Part shown: positions 1-8,063 of the stretch, one piece after another
Numbering within the stretch: the first letter of the stretch is position 1
Layout: each line of letters opens with the position of its first letter
Assembly: GCF_019049285.1 (NCBI RefSeq)
Contig: NZ_JAGMUL010000128.1
Coordinates: 62,001-126,000, forward strand
Reading direction: 5' to 3'
Origin: Streptomyces sp. AC550_RSS872
GTDB lineage: Bacteria; Actinomycetota; Actinomycetes; Streptomycetales; Streptomycetaceae
Length of the DNA stretch: 64,000 nucleotides
Program-made: the position numbers and the translations under genes
The notes under the pieces: model-generated
The model's database searches: none
What the model saw: the letters and a program-made list of their open reading frames with translations, nothing else
What the model was told of the DNA's origin: nothing

Positions 1-115
1 CATGGCACCGCAACGCCGGCAGGAGCCGAGCCCGGATCTGCCGGACCTTTCGGCCACGGCCACCTCCTGACGGGCGAGACCCGGGGACCTCGGTCTCCGG
101 GTACAGGGCACCGAC

Positions 116-153
116 TGGCGCCACTTGGCGCCATGTGGTGCCACTCGGCGCCA
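116..153. promoter_or_regulatory. Operator array A: four 8-bp palindromes at 10-bp spacing
   Basis: Four copies of the palindrome TGGCGCCA (third copy TGGTGCCA, fourth CGGCGCCA) begin at 116, 126, 136 and 146, an exact 10-bp period that puts every copy on the same face of the helix. Ribbon-helix-helix dimers often bind tandem short palindromes cooperatively in this way. The first downstream gene encodes such a protein, so autoregulation is inferred. The rest of bases 1-324 shows no supported gene. Confidence 0.65.
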
Positions 154-261
154 TCCAGTGCTCCCGGGGGAGCGGCCGGGTGCGCGTGGCGTGACAATAA
201 TGCGCTCAGCCTCTTCATGTTTCCGCAGCTCAGGGCAGCTACCCTTCAACTCCCCTCCGGC

Positions 262-325
262 TGGAGCCATGTGTGACGCCATCGAGGGTTGCGAGTGGCG
301 CCACTGTGGTGCCATGATGGCGTCA
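262..325. promoter_or_regulatory. Operator array B overlapping the start codon of the RHH gene
   Basis: Related sites occur at 262 (TGGAGCCA), 274 (TGACGCCA), 296 (TGGCGCCA), 307 (TGGTGCCA) and 318 (TGGCGTCA). The last three are exactly 11 bp apart, 274 to 296 is two such steps, and 262 to 274 is 12. The last base of the final copy is the A of the ATG at 325, so occupancy should block both transcription and translation initiation. No Shine-Dalgarno sequence is visible before 325, which fits a leaderless or tightly packed promoter. Confidence 0.65.
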
Positions 326-843
326 TGGACCTCACGCCGTATGTCGACACCCTCCGCCGCGAACTCGCGGTGGCCGCCGAAGCCGGCGGCGAAGAAGCCC
401 GCGAGCTGGCCGAGCGGCTCACCGCTCCTCTGGAGTCGGCGACCCGACTGACCATGCTCAACGTGCTCTCCGCCGCGATGGACGAGATCACCCGTGAACT
501 CGCCCCCGGCTCGGTCGACGTACGGCTGCGCGGGCTCGACCCCGACTTCGTGGTGACGCTGCCGCCCACCTACGGCGGCGCTCCCGCGGAGCCGGCCGCG
601 ACCGTCGAACCGTTCAGGGCCCCCGCCCCGGCCGAGGGTGACGAAGGTGCCACCGCCCGGATCAACCTGCGTCTGCCGGCCCACCTCAAGGCTCGCGCCG
701 AGGAGGCTGCGAGCCGCGAGGGCCTGTCGGTCAACGCATGGCTGGTGCGTGCCGTTTCGGCCGCGGTCGACGGCGGCACCCAGCCGCGTACGACGGAGAA
801 GAGCCAGACCGTCGGACAGAGCTTCACGGGCTGGGTGCGCTAG
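325..843 (+). CDS. HicB/CopG-type ribbon-helix-helix protein, probable autoregulator
   Basis: A 172-residue protein. The C-terminal third (about residues 113-150) reads INLRLPAHLKARAEEAA then GLSVNAWLVRAVSAAV, which is one beta strand followed by two helices, the ribbon-helix-helix DNA-binding fold of HicB/CopG/Arc proteins. The N-terminal ~60 residues are helical and charged and probably mediate assembly or sensing. ATG 325 was chosen over an in-frame TTG at 289 because the homologous pattern begins MDLTPYV. It leads an operon with a DUF4097 protein and an ABC exporter. Two phased palindrome arrays upstream are its likely binding sites. No HicA toxin partner is adjacent, so a toxin-antitoxin role is not supported here. 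DNA binding is inferred. Confidence 0.75.
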   Translation: MDLTPYVDTLRRELAVAAEAGGEEARELAERLTAPLESATRLTMLNVLSAAMDEITRELAPGSVDVRLRGLDPDFVVTLPPTYGGAPAEPAATVEPFRAPAPAEGDEGATARINLRLPAHLKARAEEAASREGLSVNAWLVRAVSAAVDGGTQPRTTEKSQTVGQSFTGWVR

Positions 844-853
844 CCGCGCCCCG

Positions 854-895
854 CCCGCACCACTACACCCGCACCACTACACCCGCACCACGTCC
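854..895 (+). repeat. Three 14-bp tandem repeats between operon genes
   Basis: CCCGCACCACTACA occurs at 854-867 and 868-881, with a third partial copy at 882-895, in the short gap after the ribbon-helix-helix gene and before the DUF4097 gene. There is no inverted symmetry, so it is not a terminator. It is probably slipped-strand duplication in the spacer. Confidence 0.7.
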
Positions 896-938
896 CACCA
901 GCAGGGACGCCCCAACGACTCAAGAGGACGGGACAGTC

Positions 939-1781
939 ATGCCTTCTTTCGACACTCCTGAAGCAATCGCGGTCACGGCGCGCGTGGAGGCCGGTTCCAT
1001 TCAGTTCACCGCGGGCGACCGCGCCGACACCGTCGTGGAGGTGCGGCCCCGCGACCCGAAGAAGGACCTGGACGTGCGGACGGCCGACCAGACCGAGGTC
1101 AGTTACACCAGCGGTCTACTGACCGTCAGGACACCCAAGTCCAATCTGTTCGGCCGCACCGGCACCGTCGACGTGACGGTCGAACTGCCGACGGACTCGT
1201 GCATCGACATGACCGGAGCCTGGGCCCAGGTGCTCGGCGAGGGCCGACTCGGCGAGGTCCGCGTGAAGACCTCGTCCGGCGACGCCCGTTTCGACACGAC
1301 CGGCCCACTGCATCTGACCGCGTCGCACGGCTCGATCACCGTGGACCGGGTCGAGGGCACGGCCGAGATCACCACCAGCTCCGGCAGCCTGCGCGTCGGT
1401 CTCGTCGACGGCCCCGCCGTCCTGAAGAACTCGCACGGCACCACGACCATCGACGCCGCGACCGGTGAGCTGCGGGTGAGTGGCGCCAACGGTGACATCG
1501 AGATCCGGCGAGCCGAGGACTCGGTCAGCGCGACCACCGCCCACGGCACCCTGCGCGTCGACGAAGTGGCCTGCGGCACCGTCCAGTTGGAGACCAGCTA
1601 CGGCGCCATCGACGTCGGCGTCCGCGAGGGCACCGCCGCCTGGCTCGACGTCCACTCGGGCTCCGGCCAGGTGCGCAACGCGCTCACCGCCTCCGAGGCC
1701 CCGGAGGCGTCCGAGGACACCGTCAAGATCCGCGCCCGCACCCGCTTCGGCAACATCGACATCCGCCGGGCCCGCGCCTAG
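939..1781 (+). CDS. DUF4097-family beta-strand repeat protein
   Basis: A 280-residue protein starting at ATG 939, with a purine-rich ribosome site (AAGAGGACGG) just upstream. After an N-terminal domain of ~75 residues it is a regular series of short beta-strand units with Ser/Gly turns, such as TSSGDARFDT, ASHGSITVDRVEG, TSSGSLRVG, NSHGTTTID and TSYGAIDVG. This is the parallel beta-helix pattern of DUF4097 (putative adhesin) proteins. No signal peptide or membrane segment is visible, so it is probably cytoplasmic or peripheral. It sits between a ribbon-helix-helix regulator and an ABC exporter and is probably cotranscribed with them. Function unknown; a sensory or scaffold role in the export module is speculation. 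Confidence 0.8.
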   Translation: MPSFDTPEAIAVTARVEAGSIQFTAGDRADTVVEVRPRDPKKDLDVRTADQTEVSYTSGLLTVRTPKSNLFGRTGTVDVTVELPTDSCIDMTGAWAQVLGEGRLGEVRVKTSSGDARFDTTGPLHLTASHGSITVDRVEGTAEITTSSGSLRVGLVDGPAVLKNSHGTTTIDAATGELRVSGANGDIEIRRAEDSVSATTAHGTLRVDEVACGTVQLETSYGAIDVGVREGTAAWLDVHSGSGQVRNALTASEAPEASEDTVKIRARTRFGNIDIRRARA

Positions 1782-1840
1782 CGTCCGCGCCTCCAGCTCG
1801 CCCACACCCCACCCACTCAGCTTTCGAACGGGAGGGCTCC

Positions 1841-2842
1841 ATGCCTTCATCTGTCATGGCCACGACCAGGCTGGCCGCCGGCCAACAGTCGCCCGCCGCC
1901 GTCTCCGCCGTCGGTCTGCGCAAGTCGTACGGCGACAAGACCGTCCTCGACGGCATAGATCTGCGCATCCCGGCCGGGTCCGTGTTCGCGCTGCTCGGGC
2001 CGAACGGTGCCGGCAAGACCACCGCCGTGAAGATCCTTTCCACACTCATCTCCGCCGACGGCGGACAGGCCCAGGTCGCGGGCCACGACGTCGCCGCGTC
2101 AGCGGACGGAGTGCGCGCCGCGATCGGCGTCACCGGGCAGTTCTCCGCCGTCGACGGGCTGATCACCGGCGAGGAGAACATGCTCCTCATGGCGGACCTG
2201 CACCACCTCTCCAGGCGCGAGGGACGGCGCGTCACCGCCGCACTGCTGGAGCGCTTCGACCTCACCGAGGCCGCGAAGAAGCCCGCCTCCACCTACTCCG
2301 GCGGCATGAAGCGCCGCCTCGACATCGCCATGACCCTGGTCGGTAACCCGCGGATCATCTTCCTCGACGAGCCGACGACCGGCCTTGACCCGCGCTCCCG
2401 GCACAACATGTGGGGAATCATCCGCGAGCTGGTCTCGGACGGCGTCACCGTCTTCCTCACCACCCAGTACCTGGAGGAGGCCGACGAACTCGCTGACCGT
2501 ATCGCGGTGTTGAACGACGGCAAGATCGCGGCCGAGGGCACCGCCGACGAGCTGAAGCGGATGATCCCCGGCGGCCATGTCCGGCTCCGCTTCACGGACC
2601 CGGCCGCGTACCAGAGCGCCGCCTCCGCCCTGCGCGAGACCACCGCGGACGACGAATCCCTCGCTTTGCAGATCCCCAGCGACGGCAGCCAGCGAGAACT
2701 GCGCGCCATCCTGGACTGGCTGGACGCGGCCGGGGTGGAGGCCGACGAGCTGACCGTGCACACCCCCGACCTCGACGACGTCTTCTTCGCCCTGACCAGC
2801 GGCGCCAACCAGCCGAACTCGTCCAAGGAGGCGGCCCGATGA
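1841..2842 (+). CDS. ABC transporter ATP-binding protein, daunorubicin-resistance (DrrA) type
   Basis: A 333-residue ATPase for a drug/antibiotic-type exporter. Walker A GPNGAGKTT lies near residue 54, the signature YSGGMKRRLDIAM near 151 and Walker B IIFLDEPTTGLDP near 172, followed by an H-loop region with LTTQYLEEADELADR. The C-terminal ~80 residues after the ATPase core match the extension usual in DrrA-like proteins. The start ATG 1841 follows GGGAGGG. The stop overlaps the next gene's start by four bases, so the ATPase and permease are translationally coupled. The substrate cannot be told from sequence; the upstream regulator and DUF4097 protein suggest a local stress or self-protection system. 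Confidence 0.9.
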   Translation: MPSSVMATTRLAAGQQSPAAVSAVGLRKSYGDKTVLDGIDLRIPAGSVFALLGPNGAGKTTAVKILSTLISADGGQAQVAGHDVAASADGVRAAIGVTGQFSAVDGLITGEENMLLMADLHHLSRREGRRVTAALLERFDLTEAAKKPASTYSGGMKRRLDIAMTLVGNPRIIFLDEPTTGLDPRSRHNMWGIIRELVSDGVTVFLTTQYLEEADELADRIAVLNDGKIAAEGTADELKRMIPGGHVRLRFTDPAAYQSAASALRETTADDESLALQIPSDGSQRELRAILDWLDAAGVEADELTVHTPDLDDVFFALTSGANQPNSSKEAAR

Positions 2843-3630
2843 GCTCCCTGTCCCTCGCCGTGCGCGACTCCTCCACGATGTTGCGCCGCAACCTGCTGCA
2901 CGTGCGCCGCTACCCGTCGCTCACCTTGAACCTGCTGCTTTCACCGGTCGTCCTGCTGCTGCTCTTCGTCTACATCTTCGGCGATGTGATGGGCGCCGGC
3001 CTCAACGCCGGCGGGGCGGACCGCTCCGAGTACCTCTCCTACATCCTCCCGGGCATCCTGCTGCTGACCATCGGCGGCACCACGATCGGGACGGCCGTGT
3101 CCGTGGCCATGGACATGACCGAGGGCATCATCGCCCGCTTCCGCACGATGGCCGTCCACCGCGGGTCGGTGCTCATCGGTCACGTCATCGGCAGCGTGTT
3201 GCAGTGCCTGATGAGCGTGGTCCTCGTGGGAGCTGTCGCCGTGGCCATCGGCTTCCGCTCCACGGATGCCACCGCCCTGGAGTGGAGCCTGGCGGTCGGG
3301 CTGCTGACGCTGGTCTCCCTGGCGCTCACCTGGATCGCGGTCGGCATGGGCCTGATCAGCCCGAACCCCGAGGGGGCCAGCAACAACGCCATGCCCCTGA
3401 TGGTCCTGCCGCTCATCTCCAGCGCCTTCGTGCCGGTGGACGCGATGCCGGGCTGGTTCCAGCCGATCGCCGAGTACCAGCCGTTCACCCCGGCCATCGA
3501 GACCCTGCGCGGCCTGCTCCTCGGCACCGAGATCGGCCACAACGGGTGGCTGGCCGTGGCCTGGTGCGTGGGGCTGGCGGTGCTCGGCTACGTCTGGTCC
3601 AAGTCGCTGTTCAACCGCGAGCCGAAGTAG
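2839..3630 (+). CDS. ABC-2 type transporter permease (DrrB-like)
   Basis: A 263-residue integral membrane protein with about six hydrophobic segments, for example LLLSPVVLLLLFVYIFG, ILLLTIGGTTIGTAVSVAM and CLMSVVLVGAVAVAIGF. Length and the sequence MTEGIIARFRTMAVHRG after the second membrane region fit the ABC2 membrane family that pairs with DrrA ATPases. Its ATG overlaps the ATPase stop codon (ATGA). It ends the operon that begins with the ribbon-helix-helix gene; the following gene is on the other strand and broken. Confidence 0.88.
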   Translation: MSSLSLAVRDSSTMLRRNLLHVRRYPSLTLNLLLSPVVLLLLFVYIFGDVMGAGLNAGGADRSEYLSYILPGILLLTIGGTTIGTAVSVAMDMTEGIIARFRTMAVHRGSVLIGHVIGSVLQCLMSVVLVGAVAVAIGFRSTDATALEWSLAVGLLTLVSLALTWIAVGMGLISPNPEGASNNAMPLMVLPLISSAFVPVDAMPGWFQPIAEYQPFTPAIETLRGLLLGTEIGHNGWLAVAWCVGLAVLGYVWSKSLFNREPK

Positions 3631-3645
3631 CGGGAGAAAAACCGG

Positions 3646-4404
3646 TCAGCAGCTTGTGAGCCGCCGCCCACAGCTCTTCCCGCCCCAGGGCGGCGTACTC
3701 CGATACCCCGTCGGCGTACGCCGCCCACAGCGTTCTTTGCCTATAAGGGCTGTGCCGAGCGCTGGAGTCAGTCCCCGAAGAGGCTGTCCTGGACGTACTC
3801 GACGGGTGTCCACCATCGTGCGGAAGGTCGCCGGGTCCGGCGGTCCGATCAGGACGGTCGTCCGCAATCCGGTGGGCAGCTCCACCTGAGAAGCGTCACC
3901 GGGGTGGTCGACGAGGACGACCACTCGGCCGTGGCTCGCCAGGTCCTCGGCGAGGGTTGTGCCGAGCGTGCGGGAGTCACCGCCGCCGGGTGAGTACACC
4001 AGCACCGGCCGCCGCCCGGGCAGCGGCGGCGCGCCCACGTACCCGTGGGTGAGGACCGCGCCCCAGTCCACCACTCCCGGCTCCGGCAGCCCCGGATGGC
4101 GACCCGGGGCGTACTCGGCGAACACCGCGGCCTCGTCCGGGGTGAGCTGTGGGGCCCGTGAAAAGCCGCGCACTGATCGGGCCGGGTACAGGACGGTCAG
4201 CATCAACTCCCGCACGCCGCCCACCCACGGGTCGGTACGGGCGGGGTCCGTCAGATGGACCTTCTGCATGCCGACGGGGTACGGGCCGGCGGGCGCGGGC
4301 AGCTGGAGGATCGAGCCGCCACCGGAGGCGGACGCAGCGGTGGGCAGCAGGGCGGCGGCACTCCCGAATAGGGTGCCTTTCAGAAGAGTGCGTCGAGAAG
4401 TCAT
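3646..4404 (-). pseudogene. Secreted alpha/beta hydrolase, truncated before its nucleophile
   Basis: It starts at ATG 4404 with a twin-arginine-like signal (MTSRRTLLKGTLFGSAAALL, then an Ala-rich cleavage region). It then follows the platelet-activating-factor-acetylhydrolase-like hydrolases of Streptomyces: PAPAGPYPVGMQ, VLVYSPGGGDSR, VVLVDHPGDAS and FRTMVDTR. Homology breaks at about 3815. The remaining codons are out-of-frame material of low quality, and the GxSxG nucleophile elbow, Asp and His are absent. Length is roughly two thirds of the family. In the minus-strand alternative frame the downstream DNA reads like the ends of other proteins, so the gene was cut by a deletion joining foreign sequence. 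It is divergent from the ArsR gene at 4490. Confidence 0.75.
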
Positions 4405-4489
4405 ACGAACATCGTTAAGGCCGGGGCCGTCACGATGCGAAGGTTCAGGTCCTGGCCGAAAGGCTGGCCCAGGACGAGGAGTTGTGAGG

Positions 4490-5449
4490 GTGCTGCGAAT
4501 CCACTTCACCGCGCAGGACTTCGCCCGGATCCGTTTCGCACCCCGCCCGGCGCCGCTCCAGGAGCTGCACGCCGCTCTGACGACAGCCGTGACCCGGCGT
4601 GGCGGGCCTCTGTTCGCGCCGTGGCGCGGCCGTGTCCTGCGCTCCCTCCCGGCCGCAACCGACCCGCTCGCCGACCTGGTTCCGGCCGGCCGTCCGCCTT
4701 CCTTCATCGACGTCCTCGGCGACACCATGGCCGGCGGCTTCGAACAGATCCGCGCCGCCAACCCCGGCCTCGTCCGCTCCGAGCTGGAGCGGGTCTACGG
4801 GGCGGTGCCCGCCCCTCGCTGGATCCGCGGCCTGCACGCGGGCGACGAGACGGCCTGGCGCACCCTGCACCGCGCCCAGCGGGCCGCATACGAGACGGTT
4901 CTCGCCCCGGTCTGGTCCGTCGTACAGGATCTGCACCGTGAGGAGTTCACCCGCTACGCCTTGACGGTCGCCGAGCACGGCGTGGCCGCCACGCTGACCG
5001 GCCTGGCCCCGGGCAACCGACTCCACGAGGGTGTATGGGAATGGCCCGGCGCAGCGCCGGCCCGCGACGTCCGCCTCGACGGGCGCGGCCTGGTTCTGCT
5101 TCCCACCTTCCACCACCCGGCGGGCCCACTTCTTCAGGACACCCCGGGCCATTCTGCAGTCCTGACGTACCCAGCCGGCCCCGGGCTCCCGCCCACTGCG
5201 GGGCGCCCGGTCGTTCCCGCAGCCGAGACCCTGGCCGCCGTCCTGGGCCGCACCCGTCTGGACGCCCTGCGCCTTCTCGCCGAGCCTCACACCACGACAT
5301 CTCTGGCCCGCGCCCTCCACGTCAGCAACGCGACAGCCTCATCCCACGCGGCGGCGCTCAGATCGGCAGGCATGGCGACCACGACCCGCACAGGCCGCTC
5401 GGTCACCCACCAGCGCACGGCCCTCGGCACGCTGGTTGCAGGCGCCTGA
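4490..5449 (+). CDS. ArsR-family winged-helix transcriptional regulator
   Basis: A 319-residue protein beginning LRIHFTAQDFARIRFAPRP, the usual opening of the long ArsR-like regulators of actinomycetes. The DNA-binding winged helix is C-terminal (about residues 250-305): RLDALRLLAEPHTTTSLARALHVSNATASSHAAALRSAG, then RTGRSVTHQRTALG as wing and last strand. The start GTG 4490 is preceded by GAGGAG at 4476-4481; an in-frame GTG at 4484 is the alternative. No clustered metal-binding Cys/His motif is visible, so the signal is unknown. It is transcribed away from a broken hydrolase gene, and 4405-4489 must hold its promoter. It is the last apparently intact gene before the mobile-element zone. Confidence 0.82.
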   Translation: MLRIHFTAQDFARIRFAPRPAPLQELHAALTTAVTRRGGPLFAPWRGRVLRSLPAATDPLADLVPAGRPPSFIDVLGDTMAGGFEQIRAANPGLVRSELERVYGAVPAPRWIRGLHAGDETAWRTLHRAQRAAYETVLAPVWSVVQDLHREEFTRYALTVAEHGVAATLTGLAPGNRLHEGVWEWPGAAPARDVRLDGRGLVLLPTFHHPAGPLLQDTPGHSAVLTYPAGPGLPPTAGRPVVPAAETLAAVLGRTRLDALRLLAEPHTTTSLARALHVSNATASSHAAALRSAGMATTTRTGRSVTHQRTALGTLVAGA

Positions 5450-5482
5450 CCGCCGTGGTTCGCCGCAAGACGGCCCGCAAGC

Positions 5483-6204
5483 TCATCCCGCCCTGGTCTG
5501 CCACCCTTGGTCCTGCCCGCTCCCGTCGTCGTCCTCGTCCAGCTCGGGCGCGTCCGGGGCGCGCAGCGGGCGCAGGGCGTCGGCGGCCGGCGTCGAGGCG
5601 GTGAAGCTGTAACGGCCAGCAGGTTCAGGTTGCGGTGCTTGAGCGGGGAAAGCCGGGCGATGTCCTCGTCCCGAATCCCGTGGCCCTCGGCCTTCAGCTG
5701 GGCAACGGCGGTGTCGCGCGCCGAGCTGGTCCTCCGTCCTGTCGCGGTACGCCTGGTGGATGGTGCCGCGCTTTCCGTGGCACCCGTCGCGGGCGAGCCT
5801 GTGGCGGGACTCCTGCACGGTGAGCTGCCGGTTTATCTGCCGGCGGTAGGTGTCGTCGACCGGGTCGACCACCCGCAGCAGGTGTTGGGGTGTCTGGTCT
5901 TGGCGATCCGCCCGTACTCCGCGAACGCCGCGCCCAGTGGAGTCGGGCGCCCCTCCCGGCCGAACATGCGCAGCAGGTTGTAGGCGCGGACCTGGTTGGT
6001 GACCAGGGAACCGGCGACCTTCAGCATGTCCGGCCAGTGCGTGATCACCTTGTTCAGGTTTAAGCGGTTGCGGGCCAGGTCCTCCACCGCGCCGTACGTG
6101 CCCGTCTCCACGCCGGGCATCGTGGCCCGCCAGAACCGCTGGTCGTCCAGGTCGCGGAACCGGGGGCTGAAGTTGTAGCCGAAGATCTTGAACAGGCCGA
6201 ACAC
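5483..6204 (-). pseudogene. Tn3-family transposase (TnpA) C-terminal remnant, frameshifted
   Basis: In the first frame (from ~6204) the translation contains FSPRFRDLDDQRFWRATMPG, NRLNLNKVITHWPDMLKVA and LLRMFGREGRPTPLGAAFAEYGR, which is the C-terminal catalytic part of Tn3-type transposases. It then continues in a second frame with LLRVVDPVDDTYRRQINRQL, HRLARDGCHGKRGTIHQAY and finally GRYSFTAS and PELDEDD. At least one shift near 5890 and further damage between 5600 and 5750 break it. The 5' two thirds of the gene are missing, cut at about 6204-6216 where an IS5-type remnant begins. No 38-bp terminal repeat was recognised. Confidence 0.8.
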
Positions 6205-6215
6205 TATGTCGGAGT

Positions 6216-6737
6216 TTATGTGGACAGTTCAAGTAGGTGGAGTCCTGCGAGGTAGCTGGTGGCGGTCATGTCGTAGCGGGTGGCCAGGCCCCGCCACTCC
6301 TTGATCTTGTTGATGCAGTGCTCGACGGCGTTGCGGTCCTTGTGCAGGTCCGGATGGTGACCGACCGGGCGGCCGCCGCGAGAACCCTTCTTCTTGCGGC
6401 TGGCGGCCTGGTCGGCCTTCTCCGGGATGACACCCGTGGATGCGGCGTCGCCGCAGGTAAGCGCGGTTGGCGCGGGAGGAGTACGCCTTGTCCGCGGTGA
6501 CGGCGCCGGGCCGGGTGTGCGGGTGGCCGACCGGGCCACCCTGATGCCCTCCAGTACCGGGACGAAGCGGGGGCTGTCAGCGGTCTGTCCCGGGGTGAGG
6601 ACGAACGACAGCGGCCGACACCGGCGTTCGGCCGCGAGGTGGGTCTTGGTTGTCGGCCCACCCCGGGAACGGCCCAGTTCAGCTGCACGGAGCCGGGCTC
6701 TGCGCCGCCGTAAGCGCCGCCGTTCCTCACGCACCAC
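6216..6737 (-). pseudogene. IS5-family (DDE) transposase remnant
   Basis: The minus-strand translation contains GRSRGGPTTKTHLAAERRCR, LSFVLTPGQTADSPRFVPVL, HHPDLHKDRNAVEHCINKIK and EWRGLATRYDMTATSYLAGL, hallmarks of IS5/IS427-group transposases. The centre is frameshifted: the expected stretch ADKAYSSRANRAYLRRR is readable only in a neighbouring frame around 6440-6500. The N-terminal half is missing. It abuts the Tn3 remnant, suggesting that one element inserted into or recombined with the other. It should not encode an active enzyme. Confidence 0.8.
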
Positions 6738-6845
6738 GTCGTCGCCGCCCTCGTCCGGCGGAGCTACCGGCGTGCTTTCACCTTCAACGGCACGATCATC
6801 GTGACCGGCACCGACTCCTACCGCCTCGCCGGCACCCGCGCATGA
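6732..6845 (+). pseudogene. Short 3' tail of a possible IstB-like transposition helper
   Basis: One plus-strand frame reads HHVVAALVRRSYRRAFTFNG then TIIVTGTDSYRLAGTRA and a stop at 6843-6845. The ending, with a hydrophobic strand then DSYRL, resembles the C-terminus of IstB-type ATPases of IS21 elements, but the fragment is only 37 codons, so the family is uncertain. It supports the view that this is a patchwork of element ends. Confidence 0.3.
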
Positions 6846-6907
6846 ACCGAGGAACCGGCCCAGGGCGGCTGACCGCCACTGTCAGTGGTGCCATGCACGA
6901 TGTGGTC

Positions 6908-7285
6908 ATGGAACCTTCAATGAGCATTCAGATGCTCTGGGCCCGTATGCAGGCCCGGGACTGGGCAGGCGTCGGCGAGCTGCTGGCGGACGATGTGATT
7001 GTGGAATGGCCGGTCAGCGGTGAACGCATCTGCGGCCGGGAGAACTATGTACGCATCAACGCGGAGTATCCGGAGGGCTGGTCGATCAAGGTCCTTCGCA
7101 TCCTGCCGTCCGGGAACGAGGTGGTTTCCGAGGTTGAGGTTCCTCACGACACGATGGGCATCCACCGGGTGGCGTCCTTCTGGACTGTCCACAACGGCCT
7201 GATCACCAGGGGCCGCGAATACTGGACGGAGCTAGGAGCGGACCCCTCTCCGGCGTGGCGGGCTCCATACGTTGAGCGCCTCTGA
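6908..7285 (+). CDS. NTF2-like / SnoaL-like domain protein
   Basis: About 125 residues. MSIQMLWARMQARDWAGVGE, then LLADDVIVEWPVSGERICGR, and later VASFWTVHNGLITRGREYW with a Trp/Tyr-lined pocket. This is the alpha+beta cone fold of the NTF2/SnoaL superfamily, which includes small isomerases, cyclases and many stand-alone proteins of unknown substrate. Starts at 6893, 6908 and 6920 are all possible; none has a clear ribosome site, and 6908 was taken as a compromise. Full family length is present with no frameshift. It lies inside the mobile-element zone between an IS5 remnant and a double terminator hairpin. Catalytic role not assignable. Confidence 0.75.
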   Translation: MEPSMSIQMLWARMQARDWAGVGELLADDVIVEWPVSGERICGRENYVRINAEYPEGWSIKVLRILPSGNEVVSEVEVPHDTMGIHRVASFWTVHNGLITRGREYWTELGADPSPAWRAPYVERL

Positions 7286-7336
7286 AGGGCAGGCCCTTCA
7301 ACTTGCGGCCCGCTGCCCTCACGGGCGGCGGGCCGC
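7283..7336 (+). terminator. Two tandem hairpins after the NTF2-like gene
   Basis: The stop codon itself starts a perfect hairpin, TGAAGGGC / GCCCTTCA (7283-7290 and 7293-7300, 2-nt loop). Four bases later a much stronger one follows: 7305-7318 pairs with 7323-7336 (13 of 14 bases, 4-nt loop). There is no U-tract, as is usual in Streptomyces. It lies between convergent genes and probably terminates both. Confidence 0.7.
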
Positions 7337-7487
7337 CTGCATCGCATGCGGAGTGCCTTCGTTTTCCGTGGACACTCAACCACCCCAAGATCGGCAACTG
7401 CTGGCCGAACCGATGCACATTCGCTGTCATGTGAAGGGTTCTGACTCGCTTTCCGTGAACCGGTCACGGTGGGTCATGCGACGTAGC

Positions 7488-8000
7488 TCAAAAGCTGTGG
7501 TTCTGGTGCGCTTCTGTGGCGAGAAAGTCTCGCGCCGCGGAGGTGACCCGGTCGCGAATGTGCTGCTGGTCCGGACGTTGATCGTTCGGCAGGTCGAGTG
7601 CTCTCGCCAGATCAACGATGGGTTGCAGCGCGTCGGGGTAGTCGAGTTCGGCCGCAGCTTCCTCATGGATCAGCTTCGCTCCGTGCGCGGGATCGAGTTG
7701 GCACGCCACGATCTGGCCGGCCCACCACTGGGCCGCTGTCCATCGCGCCTTGGCAAGATCTTCCGAGATCACAGGCAGCAGACCCAACTCTTCCAGCACA
7801 AGGTCGAACAGCTCGCGGGCCTGGGGATACTCACCACGAGCGAGGCCGGCCAGCAGGGGCAGCGAGGGAGCCTCAATGTCGGCCATCAGGGCGTCCAGGC
7901 CCAACTGGACCAGGAAAGCGTCCGAGGGGCGCTGCCAGGGTTCCATGGCCAAGTCCGCAGCGGCCATGCGGATCAGGCTGATCGCTATTACTGCGTCCAC
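7488..8000 (-). CDS. Conserved hypothetical protein, all-helical
   Basis: A 170-residue protein with no signal peptide or membrane segment. The sequence is helical and rich in Ala/Leu/Glu (LPLLAGLARGEYPQARELFD, LVLEELGLLPVISEDLAKAR, TAAQWWAGQIVACQLDPAHG), with an acidic/polar C-terminus. No catalytic motif was recognised. It is uninterrupted and has normal GC-rich codon use, so it appears functional despite lying between mobile-element debris. It is convergent with the NTF2-like gene and lies just upstream, in the same orientation, of nothing recognisable. Its 5' side borders the ISL3 remnant at 8064, and the element insertion may have removed its original neighbours or promoter. Confidence 0.6.
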   Translation of the reverse strand: MDAVIAISLIRMAAADLAMEPWQRPSDAFLVQLGLDALMADIEAPSLPLLAGLARGEYPQARELFDLVLEELGLLPVISEDLAKARWTAAQWWAGQIVACQLDPAHGAKLIHEEAAAELDYPDALQPIVDLARALDLPNDQRPDQQHIRDRVTSAARDFLATEAHQNHSF

Positions 8001-8063
8001 GCTGCCGCCTTCTCATCGTCTTTCCGTAGAGGGAAGTCCTATCACCGAGAGCCGGGTGGCTGA

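Noticed and set aside
325..843. HicAB toxin-antitoxin system
   Set aside because: The RHH domain is HicB-like, but there is no small HicA-type RNase gene beside it; the neighbours are DUF4097 and an exporter.
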